Below, in pieces: positions 41,321 through 51,875 of a DNA stretch of 64,000 nt; position 1 is the first letter of the stretch; each line of letters begins with the position of its first letter. Source of the DNA: Alentia gelatinosa. Taxonomy: Eukaryota > Annelida > Polychaeta > Phyllodocida > Polynoidae. The translations under genes were made by a program, and so were the position numbers. The notes beneath the pieces were generated by a model, which was given only the letters and a program-made list of their open reading frames with translations, made no database searches and was not told where the DNA came from. The stretch lies in assembly GCA_950022655.1 (NCBI GenBank), contig OX465580.1, forward strand, positions 5,317,122-5,381,121. Reading direction: 5' to 3'.

Positions 41321-41446
41321 ATACTCACCTCGTTCTTCGAACTCGTTTAGTATTTCTGACAAAAAAAACTCTGAACAGATTCCATTCAGTCACACTAACT
41401 ATGTCTCTATATATTTACCTACCATATCTAAAAAACTACGATTCCG

Positions 41447-41800
41447 GTAAAATCCGCTTGGAGTGTCTCCCGCACATAAGGAAAGAGTGTACCCAACTTA
41501 GGCTTGGAGACTGAGGGGCCACAAGATTGAGAATCTCGTGGAGGGAAAAACTAGAACCTGTTCTTCTTTTTTGTAGATCTATTGGCAGAAGTACCTTTTC
41601 TCTTATGATTTATTTTGAGCCATGCCGAAATCAAAAATAAGTAATGTAGTTATTTTTTATCTGCTAGTCTCATGAGAAAGCAATGAGATCTCATCTTTCG
41701 CTGGTGTCAATCCAAATAGTTCTGATTGCTAATAACCAGCTCAAACACCTGTGTCATACGAAATGATTACCACTAGATAATGATGGTTTCCCGTTCACCC
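41447..41800 (+). repeat. Dispersed repeat, copy 3 of 3
   Basis: ATTCCGGTAAAATCCGCTTG, GTGTCTCCCGCACATAAGGA, GAGACTGAGGGGCCACAAGA, TTTTCTCTTATGATTTATTT, GAGAAAGCAATGAGATCTCA. Collinear with 6972-7275 and 4570-4830. Confidence 0.6.
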
Positions 41801-41867
41801 GCTAGGGGGCACTATGGCAGTTAGGAATCGTTAGCCGAATATGAATCGATGAAGGCATCGCTAGTAC

Positions 41868-42174
41868 TATCGTAAAACTGGATAAGGTTTAATCTTGGCC
41901 ACCGTATTCCACGACTGGAGTTTGGCAAAGTGACTTCATGAGGCGAAGCCGAGTGAAGTCCGGAGCCAAAACTTCAGGAGTGGAATGCGGTGGCCAAGAT
42001 TAAAACGAATCAGGTTTTGATTTTATCCTACCCCGTCTCCTCGATTTTGGAATATTACGTGATAATAATTCTGTATGCCACTAGTGGCATATAAATCTGC
42101 GTATGCCAGTCAGCGTGGCATACGGAAACTCGATGTTAAGCCTATGGGATTTTATATTAGGGGTAGGATAAAGA
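41868..42174 (+). mobile_element. Composite foldback plus TTTATCC element, copy 3
   Basis: GACTTCATGAGGCGAAGCCG then AGTGAAGTCC forms the loop; arms CTTGGCCACCGTATTCCAC / GTGGAATGCGGTGGCCAAG. The module TTTTATCCTACCCCGTCTCC ... TTAAGCCTATGGGATTTTAT ... GGGGTAGGATAAAG ends only about 40 nt from the C1 donor, so it is a recent insertion in the first coding intron. Confidence 0.8.
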
Positions 42175-42214
42175 ATAAAAACAGAGCCGCAGATGGTGGA
42201 TATCGGGAACTTAC

Positions 42215-42343
42215 CCTGTCCGGAGAGAAGTTGGCGCCCGCCGCCAGGAGCTCCTTGACCTTGTCAATTTGACCTTTACTGGCCGCTAGGCGGAGCTTGT
42301 CGGCCAGCGACACCCCGGGGATGTAACTAGCAGTTGTTGCCAT
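42215..42343 (-). CDS. ANKRD6: ANKRD6 (Diversin)-like protein, coding exon C1 (N-terminus)
   Basis: Encodes residues 1-43: MATTASYIPGVSLADKLRLA then ASKGQIDKVKELLAAGANFS and PDR, a short N-terminal tail and the first (capping) ankyrin repeat, as in vertebrate ANKRD6 (ERLLVAAYKGQTENVVQL). The donor is GACAGG|GTAAGT at 42215/42214. The exon starts at 42348 after a strong acceptor TTTTTGTTTTGCAG, five bases before the ATG, so the start codon is in the second or a later exon. An upstream in-frame ATG at 42370 lies in the intron and is not used. The kinase-recruiting and Dishevelled-related functions known for Diversin apply to the whole protein of about 878 residues, compared with about 727 in human; the extra length is in C9. 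Confidence 0.9.
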
Positions 42344-42423
42344 GGAAACTGCAAAACAAAAACACACCATTATCAGTAACTATCAGTGTATAATGGATAA
42401 TACTCAAATCAATAACATATGCT

Positions 42424-42760
42424 ATTATCTCACCCCTGGTGTTTTTGTTCAATAGACTTAACATCGGGAACTCGTTCTCCATGCCCCTGTGAGTATTACA
42501 TTTCGTTCATCATGGTCTATATATTGTGTGTCATCCATTCTTTTAGTGTGTACAGGGGTGAGATAAATACAGAAAGCCTCTCGTGTTGATAAAACTCGTT
42601 GTTCTCCAACTCGTTTGAATGCTACGTGATATTCACTCCGCTGTTGCCTCGTTCATATCACTCCGCATCAAACTCGCCTCGTTCATACTACCCCACATCA
42701 AACTCATGGAGAACGACGAATTTGGTTTACGACGAATTTGACCAAAACTTGTTGATTTCT
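42424..42760 (+). mobile_element. Composite TTTATCTCACC module plus foldback
   Basis: Module TTATCTCACCCCTGGTGTTT ... CAATAGACTTAACATCGGGA ... AGGGGTGAGATAAAT. The hairpin that follows (GTTCTCCAACTCGTTTGAAT ... ATCAAACTCATGGAGAAC, with CGTGATATTCACTCCGCTGT inside) has a relative with the module on the other side at 57065-57340. Lies just upstream of C1, within the first intron. Confidence 0.6.
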
Positions 42761-42884
42761 TCTTTAAAACCTATTCATCATGATCCCAGTATCCATATTG
42801 TTATATATATATGGTTAAATTGCAAAAAAAACACCAAAAAAAAACAATATCACAAACTAATATCATAATATAGAGGAAACCCAT

Positions 42885-42995
42885 GAAAGTTTAGGGTCAG
42901 AGCTTGTATCCCATCGAGTTTGAATCGCGTAGTAATTCACAAGGCGAAGCCGCGTGAATTATGTAGCGATTCAAACGAGATGGGATTGAAAATTT
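42885..42995. repeat. Foldback with AAGGCGAAGCCGCGTGA loop
   Basis: TATCCCATCGAGTTTGAATC pairs with GATTCAAACGAGATGGGAT; loop CACAAGGCGAAGCCGCGTGA. Same hairpin as at 50918, here without the TTTATC module. Confidence 0.7.
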
Positions 42996-43479
42996 TAAAA
43001 AACCAGAAAAACCAATATGATTTACTATCAATATATCATAATAACTCGAATAATACACTTAATACCATATTCATGGAATTGAAGTTCCCGATTCACAATA
43101 AAAAAAATACCACCACCCTCATGTCATATATTCTGCGGAAAACTAAAACAGAAAACCTATTATCATTTACTACCAGTATATCAGGATAACTCCAATAGTA
43201 CACGTTAGAACTTATTCATGAGATTCTCGTTCCCAGTTCACAATAAAACATCATCTATCTTGTGATGTATTGTTTGATTGACACTCATAGAGGTGATAGC
43301 TGCGTGGTTTCTGAAGGGCTGTGGAGTGTGGCAGTCATGACCCAGTGACTTGTGAACCGGGCTTTTCACAGTCTGCCTGGTAGTCGGCTCCCCTGGCGAC
43401 ATTATGGTCGCCATGTTGTAAGCGTGTCAGTGGTGAGTAGAAGGGAGGGTTCCTACTGAAGCATCGACCAAATCCACCC

Positions 43480-44070
43480 ATGAACACCTGAAACCCAACA
43501 CCACATCCATTACGACCTGACACCCCACGCTACATCCGTTAGGACCCGACACCCCACGCTACATTCGTTAAGACCTGACACCCCACGCTACATCCATAAA
43601 GACCCGACACCCCACGCTACATTCGTTAAGACCTGACACCGCCACGCTACATCCATTAAGACTCGACACCCCACACTACATCCATAAAGACCCGACACCC
43701 CACGCTACATCCATAAAGACCTGACACCCCATGCTACATCCATAAAGACCTGACACCGCCACGCTACATCCATTAAGACTCGACACCTCACGCTATATCC
43801 GTTAAGACCTGACACCCCATGCTACATCTGTTAAGACCAGACACCCCACGCTACATCTGTTAAGACCCGACACCCCACGCTACATCCATTAAGACCCGAC
43901 ACCCCACACTACATCCATTAAGACTCGACACCTCACGCTACCTCCGTTAAGACCCGACACCCCACGCTACATCCATTAAGACCCGACACCCCACACTACA
44001 TCCATTAAGACTCGACACCTCACGCTACATCCATTAAGACCCGACACCCCACGCTACATCCAAATCCACC
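43480..44070. repeat. 29-bp minisatellite, about 20 copies
   Basis: Unit ACCCGACACCCCACGCTACA then TCCATTAAG, with ATT/ATA/GTT variants. Runs directly toward the next array (CTACATAG words), with which it shares the word CGCTACAT. 42996-43479 is unannotated. Confidence 0.92.
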
Positions 44071-44084
44071 CATACTCAACGCTA

Positions 44085-45055
44085 CATAGTGTATTATCCG
44101 TAGCATGGCAGCTTCATAGGATACTATCCGGAGTGTGGGGGGCTACATAGCATTCTTTCCATAGCTTGACAGCTGCATAGTGTACTATCGTTAGCGTGGT
44201 GCTTACATAGCGTACTATCCGTAGCGTGGGGGGTATATACCATACTATCCGTAGCATGGAGCTACATAGCGTACTCTCGGTAACGTGGGGGCTACATAGC
44301 GTACCATCTATAGCGTGGAGGCTACATAACATAATATCTGTAGCGTGACAGCTACATAACATACTCTCCGTAACGTGACAGCTTACATAGCGTACTCTCC
44401 GTAACGTGACAGCTTACATAGCGTACTATCCGTAACGTGACAGCTTACATAGCGTACTATCCGTAACGTGACAGCTTACATAACGTACTCTCCGTAACGT
44501 GGCAGCTTACATAGCAAACTCTCCGTAGCGTGACAGCTTCATAGTGTACTATACGGAAACTGGCTTACTATCTTCGTACGTCATAAATACGCGGTGAAAT
44601 TATTGGTCACATACATCCCGATGCCGTAGGCAGAGGGATGTATGTGATCAATAATTTTACCAAGTATTTTGACGTACGAAGACAGTCAGCCTGTTTTCGT
44701 ATTATTATATACCTAAAAATGGCGAAATGTTACCTAGTCACGTGGTCACATACCCCGTACGGCACAGTGTGCTGTACGGACATAAATACGCCATGGGTAG
44801 GAGCGGGCAGTATAAGTAGTTGATACAGCCATAGGTATATAATAATATCCGTAACGTGGCAGCTTACATGGCGTACTATCCGTAGCGTGAGAGCTACATA
44901 GCGTACTCTCCATAACGTGGGGGCTACATAGCGTACATTACGTAGCGTGGGGGCTACATAGCGTACATTACGTAGCGTGAGAGCTACATAGCGTACATTA
45001 CGTAGCGTGAGAGCTACATAGCGTACATTACGTAGCGTGGAAGTTCCATAGCGTC
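44085..45055. repeat. ~34-bp minisatellite, interrupted by a foldback insertion
   Basis: Units such as GTAACGTGACAGCTTACATA then GCGTACTATCC. About 25 copies in two blocks (44085-44560 and 44860-45055) separated by a foldback element, so insertion came after part of the amplification. Confidence 0.88.
44575..44858. mobile_element. Foldback element inside the 34-bp array
   Basis: CTATCTTCGTACGTCATAAA and the inverse ...GACGTACGAAGACAG; perfect arms ATTGGTCACATACATCCC-like and GGGATGTATGTGATCAATAA around the loop GATGCCGTAGGCAGAG. The 3' part GAGCGGGCAGTATAAGTAGT ... CAGCCATAGGTATATAATA resembles the outer arm of the large palindrome at 33217. Confidence 0.65.
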
Positions 45056-45285
45056 GTGTCTTTGTATTCCATGCAGATCCCGCTACAGTCGAGACACGTC
45101 TCTATAAATCACAACCATGATCAATAAGACCGCTTTGATCTGTAAACAACTGTCTGGATCCCTCACAGGCGTACGACCCCCGCCAACACACACACACACT
45201 GATATCTCCACCTCCACCTACCTGCCCGGGCCCGTATCACTGCACAGGGATGATCTCCAAATCTCTACCACTGCTAATCCCACCG

Positions 45286-45808
45286 TGATTTGATCCTCCC
45301 TCCACCATGGGGTTGTCCCACAACCTTAAGTCCATATAAGGAATAGAGTAGACCGAGTAGCCAATGACTGCATTCGCAGCAAACCTCAGTCCTGTATCTA
45401 GAGTAGGATTCACACAGTGGGATTCATGTAGCTCAATTTTACCGCGTATTTATCACGTACAGCCACAGTAACCCTGTTTCCGTATATTACGTACGTTGCT
45501 CCCTCTAGAGTGTACATTCTTCCCTGCACCCTGTTAAGTATGTTATTATACGGAACACGTTGAAACATCGGCAATGTGTAGACTTTCACTTCAACTTGGT
45601 TTATGTGAAATATTACTATACACCTATGGCCGAACATGTATGAAATACTGCCCGCTGCTTGGGGTGTAGTATAAATAATGTTCGCGCCCGCTGTGCCTAA
45701 TCCCACCGTGATTTGATCCTCCCTCCACCATGGGGTTGTCCCACAACCTTAAGTCCATATAAGGAATAGAGTAGACCGAGTAGCCAATAACTGCATTCGC
45801 AGCAAACC
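45286..45808 (+). repeat. 105-bp direct duplication bracketing unique DNA
   Basis: AATCCCACCGTGATTTGATC ... CAACCTTAAGTCCATATAAG ... GCATTCGCAGCAAACC at 45286-45389 is repeated almost perfectly at 45704-45808. Between them (45390-45703) lies sequence with GTAGGATTCACACAGTGGGA (also at 47165) and a relative of the palindrome arm (GAACATGTATGAAATACTGC). Confidence 0.85.
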
Positions 45809-46135
45809 CCGACCTTCACCCTGATCTCCTTACATGATATTTTCTAGCGCCTTGGTAGGGCTATACAGTCGAGAGTTGACCTCGAATCTTAGGGGCCACA
45901 ACCACCCTCTTACTGCCCCACAGTCGTCGTCTAAATCCTCCACCCAGTGCTCACACTCCAGCTCCTAGTTTTGTGACGCTTTAGTATGCGGAACATATCG
46001 TCATGGCGTCAGTGTCAAGACCTGTTTCGAGATCCAGTTTTTTTTTGTCCCTCTCCGCATTAGCTTCTCTCTGGGTACCTGACTCATGCCACGTTTACCT
46101 GATAAGGTAGTGAGATAAGAATGATAGGTATCTCT

Positions 46136-46205
46136 ACAGTAGGACCCCGCTTAAGAGGACACTCTCCGTCATGAGCAAAATGTCCACTTATGCAGGGTTT
46201 CTTCC
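46136..46205. mobile_element. pogo/Tigger-like terminal fragment
   Basis: CTACAGTAGGACCCCGCTTA then AGAGGACACTCTCCGTCATG and TGTCCACTTATGCAGGGTTT: pogo-like terminus with an outward TACAGT. No partner end found. Confidence 0.45.
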
Positions 46206-47165
46206 CTTAAGCCCGATATACATCTACCGATTTTTTAGCATTGATGTAGCTTTGTTGGTGACAAAGGAACGGTAATTTGTCTCAGGCGAGGCATCCTAAC
46301 GGAATCAAACCTAGTAGGTAGATGTAGGACAGCTAGGCAAGGGTCAGCCAACGATTAGTGAAACCCCCTCCTTGAGATGTTCTTTTGTCGCTGACGAGTT
46401 TTGGCTGATATTCCTAAATCGCTCGCCAAAGATTGATCAAAATGTTGATAATTCCAGTCGCTGACAATAAAACGTTGGAAAACGGCCTTTGATTGGGTGG
46501 CAGACATTGGCCGAGGGGTTACGTAAATTCATGCGAGAAGTTCGCCACCTGGTGATTTTTAAATAATGTCAATTATTGGTCAATTTTGGGGATTTATTCT
46601 AATTCTACATGTGTAAATTTAAGGTTTTGTCCAGTTTATAAAATCTTAATAGGTAAAATATGCCAATTTACTTTTGCTCGATTTACATAAGAAATGTACT
46701 AAAAAATACGGTTTTCTTCAATTCTTTCAAAAACAAGGATGGTGGCCTATGCTTTTCAAAATCTAATAAATTACTATAATATTGAGCTATAAATCAAAAA
46801 CTAGCAGGGTGCCCGCCAATTTTCAAATTGGATATGTGTTCCATACCACTAGGAGATCATCATATCAAAGTTTCAGGAAATTGACATGGGTTTTAATTTT
46901 CAAGCCAAATTGTCCGATATCCCTTTAAGATTCTAGAAACGTTAGAAGTGTTTGCGGTTAAATCCGTGGGAATGGCTTCACTGACCACAGCACTCCTAGT
47001 CCGCCTCCGTCAAGTACCGCCCGAGGCCGGTCAAAACCACAACGGCCTACTATGAGATCCACTTTGCCCCCTTCTTATCACAACCGCCACCCCGCGGCGA
47101 CGCTAAGATCTCCCCTCAGGGCATTTCTCAGCGTCGCCGTTAGACGGGCCTCAGTCCTGTATCTA
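46206..47165. other. Unannotated upstream DNA
   Basis: No supported gene. A hairpin GCGGCGACGCTAAGATCT ... CTCAGCGTCGCCG lies at 47094-47138 in a GC-richer stretch. Confidence 0.35.
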
Positions 47166-47169
47166 GAGT

Positions 47170-47325
47170 GGGATTCACACAGTGGGATTCATTCACTCAC
47201 AGGGTGTTTGACTGAGACAAATCCTGCTGAGATTCATGTACCTCACAGGGTGTTTGTCTGAGACAAATCCCGCTGAGATTCGTGTACCTCACAGGGTGTT
47301 TGTCTGAGACAAATCCTGCTGAGGT
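47170..47325. repeat. ~46-47-bp tandem repeat, three copies
   Basis: CTCACAGGGTGTTTGTCTGA then GACAAATCCTGCTGAGATTC and GTGTACC, three units. Confidence 0.85.
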
Positions 47326-48419
47326 TCTGTACGAAAACACAATCTCTTCTCTAAATTATCGGAATTCCATTCCCCTGAGATTTATCTTTTCCCCTGCAAT
47401 TGTTGGTGGCATTTACCCTTTAAAAAGGAACAGAATCTCATGAGATTTTGAATCCTGTGAAGTACATAATTCCTATTGTGTGAATTCCACTTTAACCTAC
47501 CCCTGGTATTTTACAAACCGTAAATTGTCATCGAGTTCTGTGACTTGTACAAGCATGGTTGGACGTTATATTTATTATATATACCCTAAATTAAAAAAAA
47601 AAAAAATTCCGTTTGGCTTAACGACCAATATCTGATAAACGTGTATGGCAAGGTGGTCCGTATTTTCCTGTACGGACCAGTGGTCCGTACAGTATTTTTA
47701 CGTAATATGTCAAAACGGTACGTATTTACAGTAAATACAGCATGGGTATATAGTAAAAATACTTTAGAAAATACAAATAGAAGATTTGAGCAAGTCTACT
47801 CCCCCTCTTTCCTGCATCTTGATCAACCCCCTCCCCCTCCCCCACACCTCCACACCATTACTCTGTCACACCCCAGAGGCCCAGTCACAAAAGGATCATT
47901 GAATACAGTCACAGTGGGCTGGTAGTAAACCTATCCCCTTTACAACAATCACTCCTACCCCTTCCTACGCCCCTTTGTCAAACTGAGAACACAAATCAGA
48001 TCGTAGTTTCCCCCTCTGTGCTGGGCTGTGCTGGTTTACACACCATTTAAAGTCTGAAAAAATAGTTATTCATCTCAATTTCGAAGTTGATTAGATTCTG
48101 TGGTGTGATATCAGGTAGGTTTAGAGTTTTTTTTAGAGCTGAGTAAATCTGTGGAGAGGGCCAAGAGATGCAGTTTTTTACTAGTCAGGTGAGTAATAAC
48201 GGGGGTGGTTTTACTTCTTGCGGGTCGGTTTTAGTGGATTGTAACTTGTATAACTTCCCATTGGTGATTAACTGAACCTCCCAAAGAGCACAGGTATCGT
48301 GAAGCGGCAATCCATAAACTATAACTACCTATAAGTTAAATAATGGTGGTACGATACGATGGATAATGAGCGATGGGTATTAGGTTACTGTTTGTCTGTT
48401 TCTTTGGATAGTTTAACGT
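47326..48419. other. Unannotated upstream DNA
   Basis: Contains an A-run (47592-47606) and a small palindromic segment with GGTCCGTATTTTCCTGTACGGACC at about 47653-47676. No supported gene. Confidence 0.35.
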
Positions 48420-49030
48420 CCAATATGTCCCCATACATTTCCAATGGGGACTTTGCATATGATGGATAATAAACAATGGGTAGTGGTTTACTGAGTCCCC
48501 ATACATTTCCAATGGGGACTGTGCATATGATGGATAATAAACAATGTGTTTGAGTCTCACTGCAGCCACCTTCTCCTTCAACCGCAGCAGTGGTAGACTT
48601 ACTGCTATATCAAAGGCCAATCCTTCTCATACCATGTCTATATGGCGTGGGAAGTAAAAGAAGTCCCACCTCAGTAAATGTGTAGGGGTGAGATTTCTAA
48701 CTGAATTGATCTCATAGATTCGGTCAAGCCCAAAGTAAGTCCATTCCCAATGGGGACTTTGCATATGATGGATAGTAAACAATGGGTTGTGGTTTACTGA
48801 GTCCCCATACATTTCCAATGGGAACTTTGTATATGCTGGATAGTAAACAATGGGTTGTGGTTTACTGAGTCCCCATACATTTCCAATGGGGACTTTGTAT
48901 ACGCTGGATAATAAACAAAGGGTTGTGGTTTGCCGAGTCCCCATACATTTCCTATGGGGACTGTGCATACTATGGATAATAAATAATAGGTAGTGGTTTA
49001 CCGAGTCCCCATACATTTCCAATGGGGACT
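48420..49030. repeat. 68-bp hairpin minisatellite with a SINE insertion
   Basis: Units GAGTCCCCATACATTTCCAA, TGGGGACTTTGCATATGATG, GATAATAAACAATGGGTAGT, GGTTTACT, about seven copies. Reverse complement of the unit at 35885-36135. Interrupted at 48546-48738 by a SINE. Confidence 0.88.
48546..48738 (+). mobile_element. tRNA-derived SINE fragment, single-unit form
   Basis: B-box-like GTTTGAGTCTCACTGCAGCC, then CCACCTTCTCCTTCAACCGC, AGCAGTGGTAGACTTACTGC, CTTCTCATACCATGTCTATA, TCAGTAAATGTGTAGGGGTG. One middle unit only. Lacks the A-box head and the CAAACAAAC tail. Nested in the 68-bp array. Confidence 0.75.
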
Positions 49031-49511
49031 GTGTTCTCACCCATATGATGGGTGATAACTTACGTTCCTCACCTGGGTTTTCTACATCAGGCAGGTGGTC
49101 TGTTGGTTCAGAACAGAGTACCGAGCAATTACTGCATTTAATTGGCAATTAAAGTGTCTTTTGGCGCAGACCTTATCACTCTGTAGGCAGGACTTGCGAC
49201 ACGTAACACTAAAATAGCTCATTTTACCGTACAATACACTTAGAAGTGGAGGTGTTGTGTTAGTGTGATGTGCATATAGAGTGTGGGTCACTCAAGATGG
49301 ATAAAAAAAATACACTTCGTCGTGATTGCTTTTAGATTATGTGCTTTCATTTGTCCTGTTTTAAATATCTCTTCACCCAGCCATCATAGATTTAATAATG
49401 TTAAGTAGAAAGGAATTGTATTGATTGTGTCTGAGTTTGATTGGTTGCTTAATGTTATGCACATTTCAGGGACGTAGGTCGGTGGTCAGAAAAAAAAGTG
49501 GAAATATTTGC

Positions 49512-49514
<3 letters not shown>
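49031..49514. other. Unannotated upstream DNA
   Basis: No supported feature. Confidence 0.35.

Positions 49515-49580
<66 letters not shown>
49515..49580. repeat. (TTA)n microsatellite
   Basis: About 22 uninterrupted TTA trinucleotides. Confidence 0.97.
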
Positions 49581-49581
<1 letters not shown>

Positions 49582-50665
49582 CGGAATCGATAAGCGATGA
49601 AGGTATTATCTCTCTTTAACTTTGTACGTTAAACTTTAAAATGTTTGTACTTTCCACACATTGACCAGATTCGTTCTGGGAACGGGTATAGTGTCAACGC
49701 TATCGGAGAATTTGTAACTAAAATATTTTGTTATTTGAAACTTTATTATTATATGATTGAGAGCGTAAATGTAAGTGGTAACTGTCTCCATATTCAAACC
49801 AGCAAGATGTAGTTGATTGGAGGCAGTCTAAACAACGAAAATAAAAAAAAAATTAAATTTTTTTTTTTCGCGTGGAATTTACTGGCTACAGGAGGCTTAA
49901 AAAACACAGAAAATCCATCATGGTTGGCTATGAAATAGGGCTGAGAACATGGATTCCCTTGGAAAAGTGGTATCCCTGACATTTATACAATAACCTTGAC
50001 CTGGAGACCGAAAACAGGCCTGAAATAGGCCTATGAAGTTCCACTCCAGATTAAAAAATAAATATCCCCCCGCCAACCTAAAAAACAGGACAAAAAAAAC
50101 CTGTAGAAAAAAAGTATTTCTGCAACTGCTTAGATTTGCACTCCATTTCTACACTTATATAATTGGCCTCCGGACGTTACTAAACTACCGAAAACAGGCA
50201 TGAAATGGTTTATGGACGTCTTGAGCCAAGGACGATTTGAGCCCTGGACGCCTTGAGCCTTTCTGTGGACGCCTTAGACGACATATACAACCCTAACTCT
50301 TGCCAAACCCTATTCTAACCGTAACCCGCCAATCGGAACTAAAATGGGTTAGGCTCAAGGCGTCCACAGGGTGGGCTCAAAGCGTCCAGGTCCCCAATTC
50401 CCCTTGAAAAAGGCCTATGAAGTACCACTCCAGAATAAAGAACAAATCCCCCCACCTCAAAAAATAAAAAAACAAAGGAAACACCTGTAGTACAATGTAT
50501 TTCTGCAACGGCTTAGATTTGCACTTCATTTCTACACTTATATAGCTGCACACAGTCCCTGAGCTCCAAGCACAATCTGTGCTAATTTTATCAAATCACA
50601 GCCTCTCTTTGAACTTCTGCCCCCTTTGTCCGGCAGGTGCTGACACCTGGTGAGAAGATGCTCAC
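49581..50665. other. Unannotated upstream DNA with a short duplication
   Basis: GGCCTATGAAGTTCCACTCCAG ... CTGTAG ... GTATTTCTGCAAC-GCTTAG at about 50030-50135 is repeated at 50412-50520. No gene. Confidence 0.4.
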
Positions 50666-50890
50666 CTGTCAGTCACAGCGACCCCTAGCGGCACGGGGGG
50701 CATTGTGGGAAGCCGGCTTAGCGGTGGCTCCCCCTGGCGGGCGTAGCACACCATGGGGGCAGTATACTTCCGCCGGGACAGTCTGATAGTGTGTGGTGGT
50801 GTGTGATGTTGCCCACTGGACGGAAGATTCTGCCGTGTTATTGTTTCCTTTGGTGCTGGCCGCATTTAGCACAGTATGTGGTGGCGACAT
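50666..50890 (-). promoter_or_regulatory. Candidate 5' non-coding exon or promoter-proximal region
   Basis: A GC-rich stretch in otherwise AT-rich DNA. On the minus strand it ends with a strong donor GTGACTGACAG|GTGAGC at 50666/50665. C1 begins with an acceptor and needs an upstream exon, so this is the best candidate I see. Two overlapping frames (67-73 codons) are open here but neither continues in frame into the C1 ATG. Transcription start and exon start are unknown. Confidence 0.3.
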
Positions 50891-50917
50891 GTGATTATAT
50901 AGAGGAAACCTATGAGA

Positions 50918-51195
50918 GTTTAGGGTCTGAGCTCGTATCCCATCGAGTTTGAATCACGTAGTAATTCACAAGGCGAAACAACCTGAATTACGTAGTGATT
51001 CAAACGAGATGGGATCGAGCTCTGACACTAAACTTGAATGGGTTTCTGAATTTATCTCACCCTTAACATTGACTAATGGGCTATCATTGTGACATAACAT
51101 CCCATTAGATATTTTTCTTAAATATCTAATGGGCGTTAGATACGAGTTTCCAATGTTACGTTTATGGAGAAAAAATACCCGGGGTGAGATAAAGG
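50918..51195 (+). mobile_element. Composite foldback plus TTTATCTCACC element
   Basis: Hairpin arms GTATCCCATCGAGTTTGAAT / ATTCAAACGAGATGGGATCG with loop CAAGGCGAAACAACCTGAAT. The module TTTATCTCACCCTTAACATT ... TATTTTTCTTAAATATCTAA ... GGGGTGAGATAAAG follows. The same hairpin alone is at 42885; with an inverted arrangement at 39974. Confidence 0.7.
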
Positions 51196-51202
51196 CCTGA
51201 AA

Positions 51203-51300
51203 CCCCTGAGGATGAAAGAGAATGGTGGCTGCAGTGGGACTCAAACCCACAACTTTGAGTTTAAAAGTCCAGTGCCTGAACCACTGAGCTTCCACGCCAA
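51203..51300 (-). mobile_element. tRNA-derived SINE head fragment
   Basis: On the minus strand GGAAGCTCAGTGGTTCAGGC (A box), CACTGGACTTTTAAACTCAA and GTGGGTTTGAGTCCCACTGC (B box), then GCCACCATTCTCTTTCATCC. Same family as 36825-37437, cut off after the start of the middle segment. Confidence 0.7.
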
Positions 51301-51793
51301 CCCAATCCACTAAAGACATCGCGTATAAAACGTCAGAACCCAGAACATGTATGCTGCAGACGTTTAGCATTCAGTAGATATACATAGAGACTTTTATACA
51401 GTCATACATTCCTCTGTTCATGGCAGACAAAGGGCCTCGAGAGGCAACGTTTACAGAGAAATGCCCGACCCACGAGTACATGAATAATTCACAATCTCCA
51501 CCACTTCTTATGAAGGCCACAAGTCATATACAAGCCCCGAACATGCATCCGGAATTTGCGGAAGGTGTCCGCTGCATACCAGGAACCAGCCACGTAAAAG
51601 CCCGGAACATGTATGTTCAATTTGTTGAAGTGGTTTGAGTGGTTGAGAGTAAGTAGATTGGCCACCACCTCTGTATCAAATATCTCGATGCAAGATACAG
51701 TTTCTATGAATGCTCACTACAAACCATTATCAACTTAGTCGATTGGCAACAAAGTCTAAGTTCATAGTCTCTTTATAAAAAAAATAAAAATAA
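51301..51793. other. Unannotated upstream DNA
   Basis: No supported gene. GATTGGCCACCACCTCTGT at about 51657 resembles words at 10071 and 10712. Confidence 0.35.
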
Positions 51794-51804
51794 TAATAAT
51801 AATG

Positions 51805-51873
<69 letters not shown>

Positions 51874-51875
51874 TG
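51794..51875. repeat. (AAT)n microsatellite
   Basis: About 25 AAT trinucleotides with one interruption. Confidence 0.97.

Noticed and set aside
50662..50890. Two overlapping minus frames (67 and 73 codons) as a small protein
   Set aside because: Neither is in frame with the C1 ATG after splicing and neither has a recognisable domain; treated only as a possible non-coding exon.
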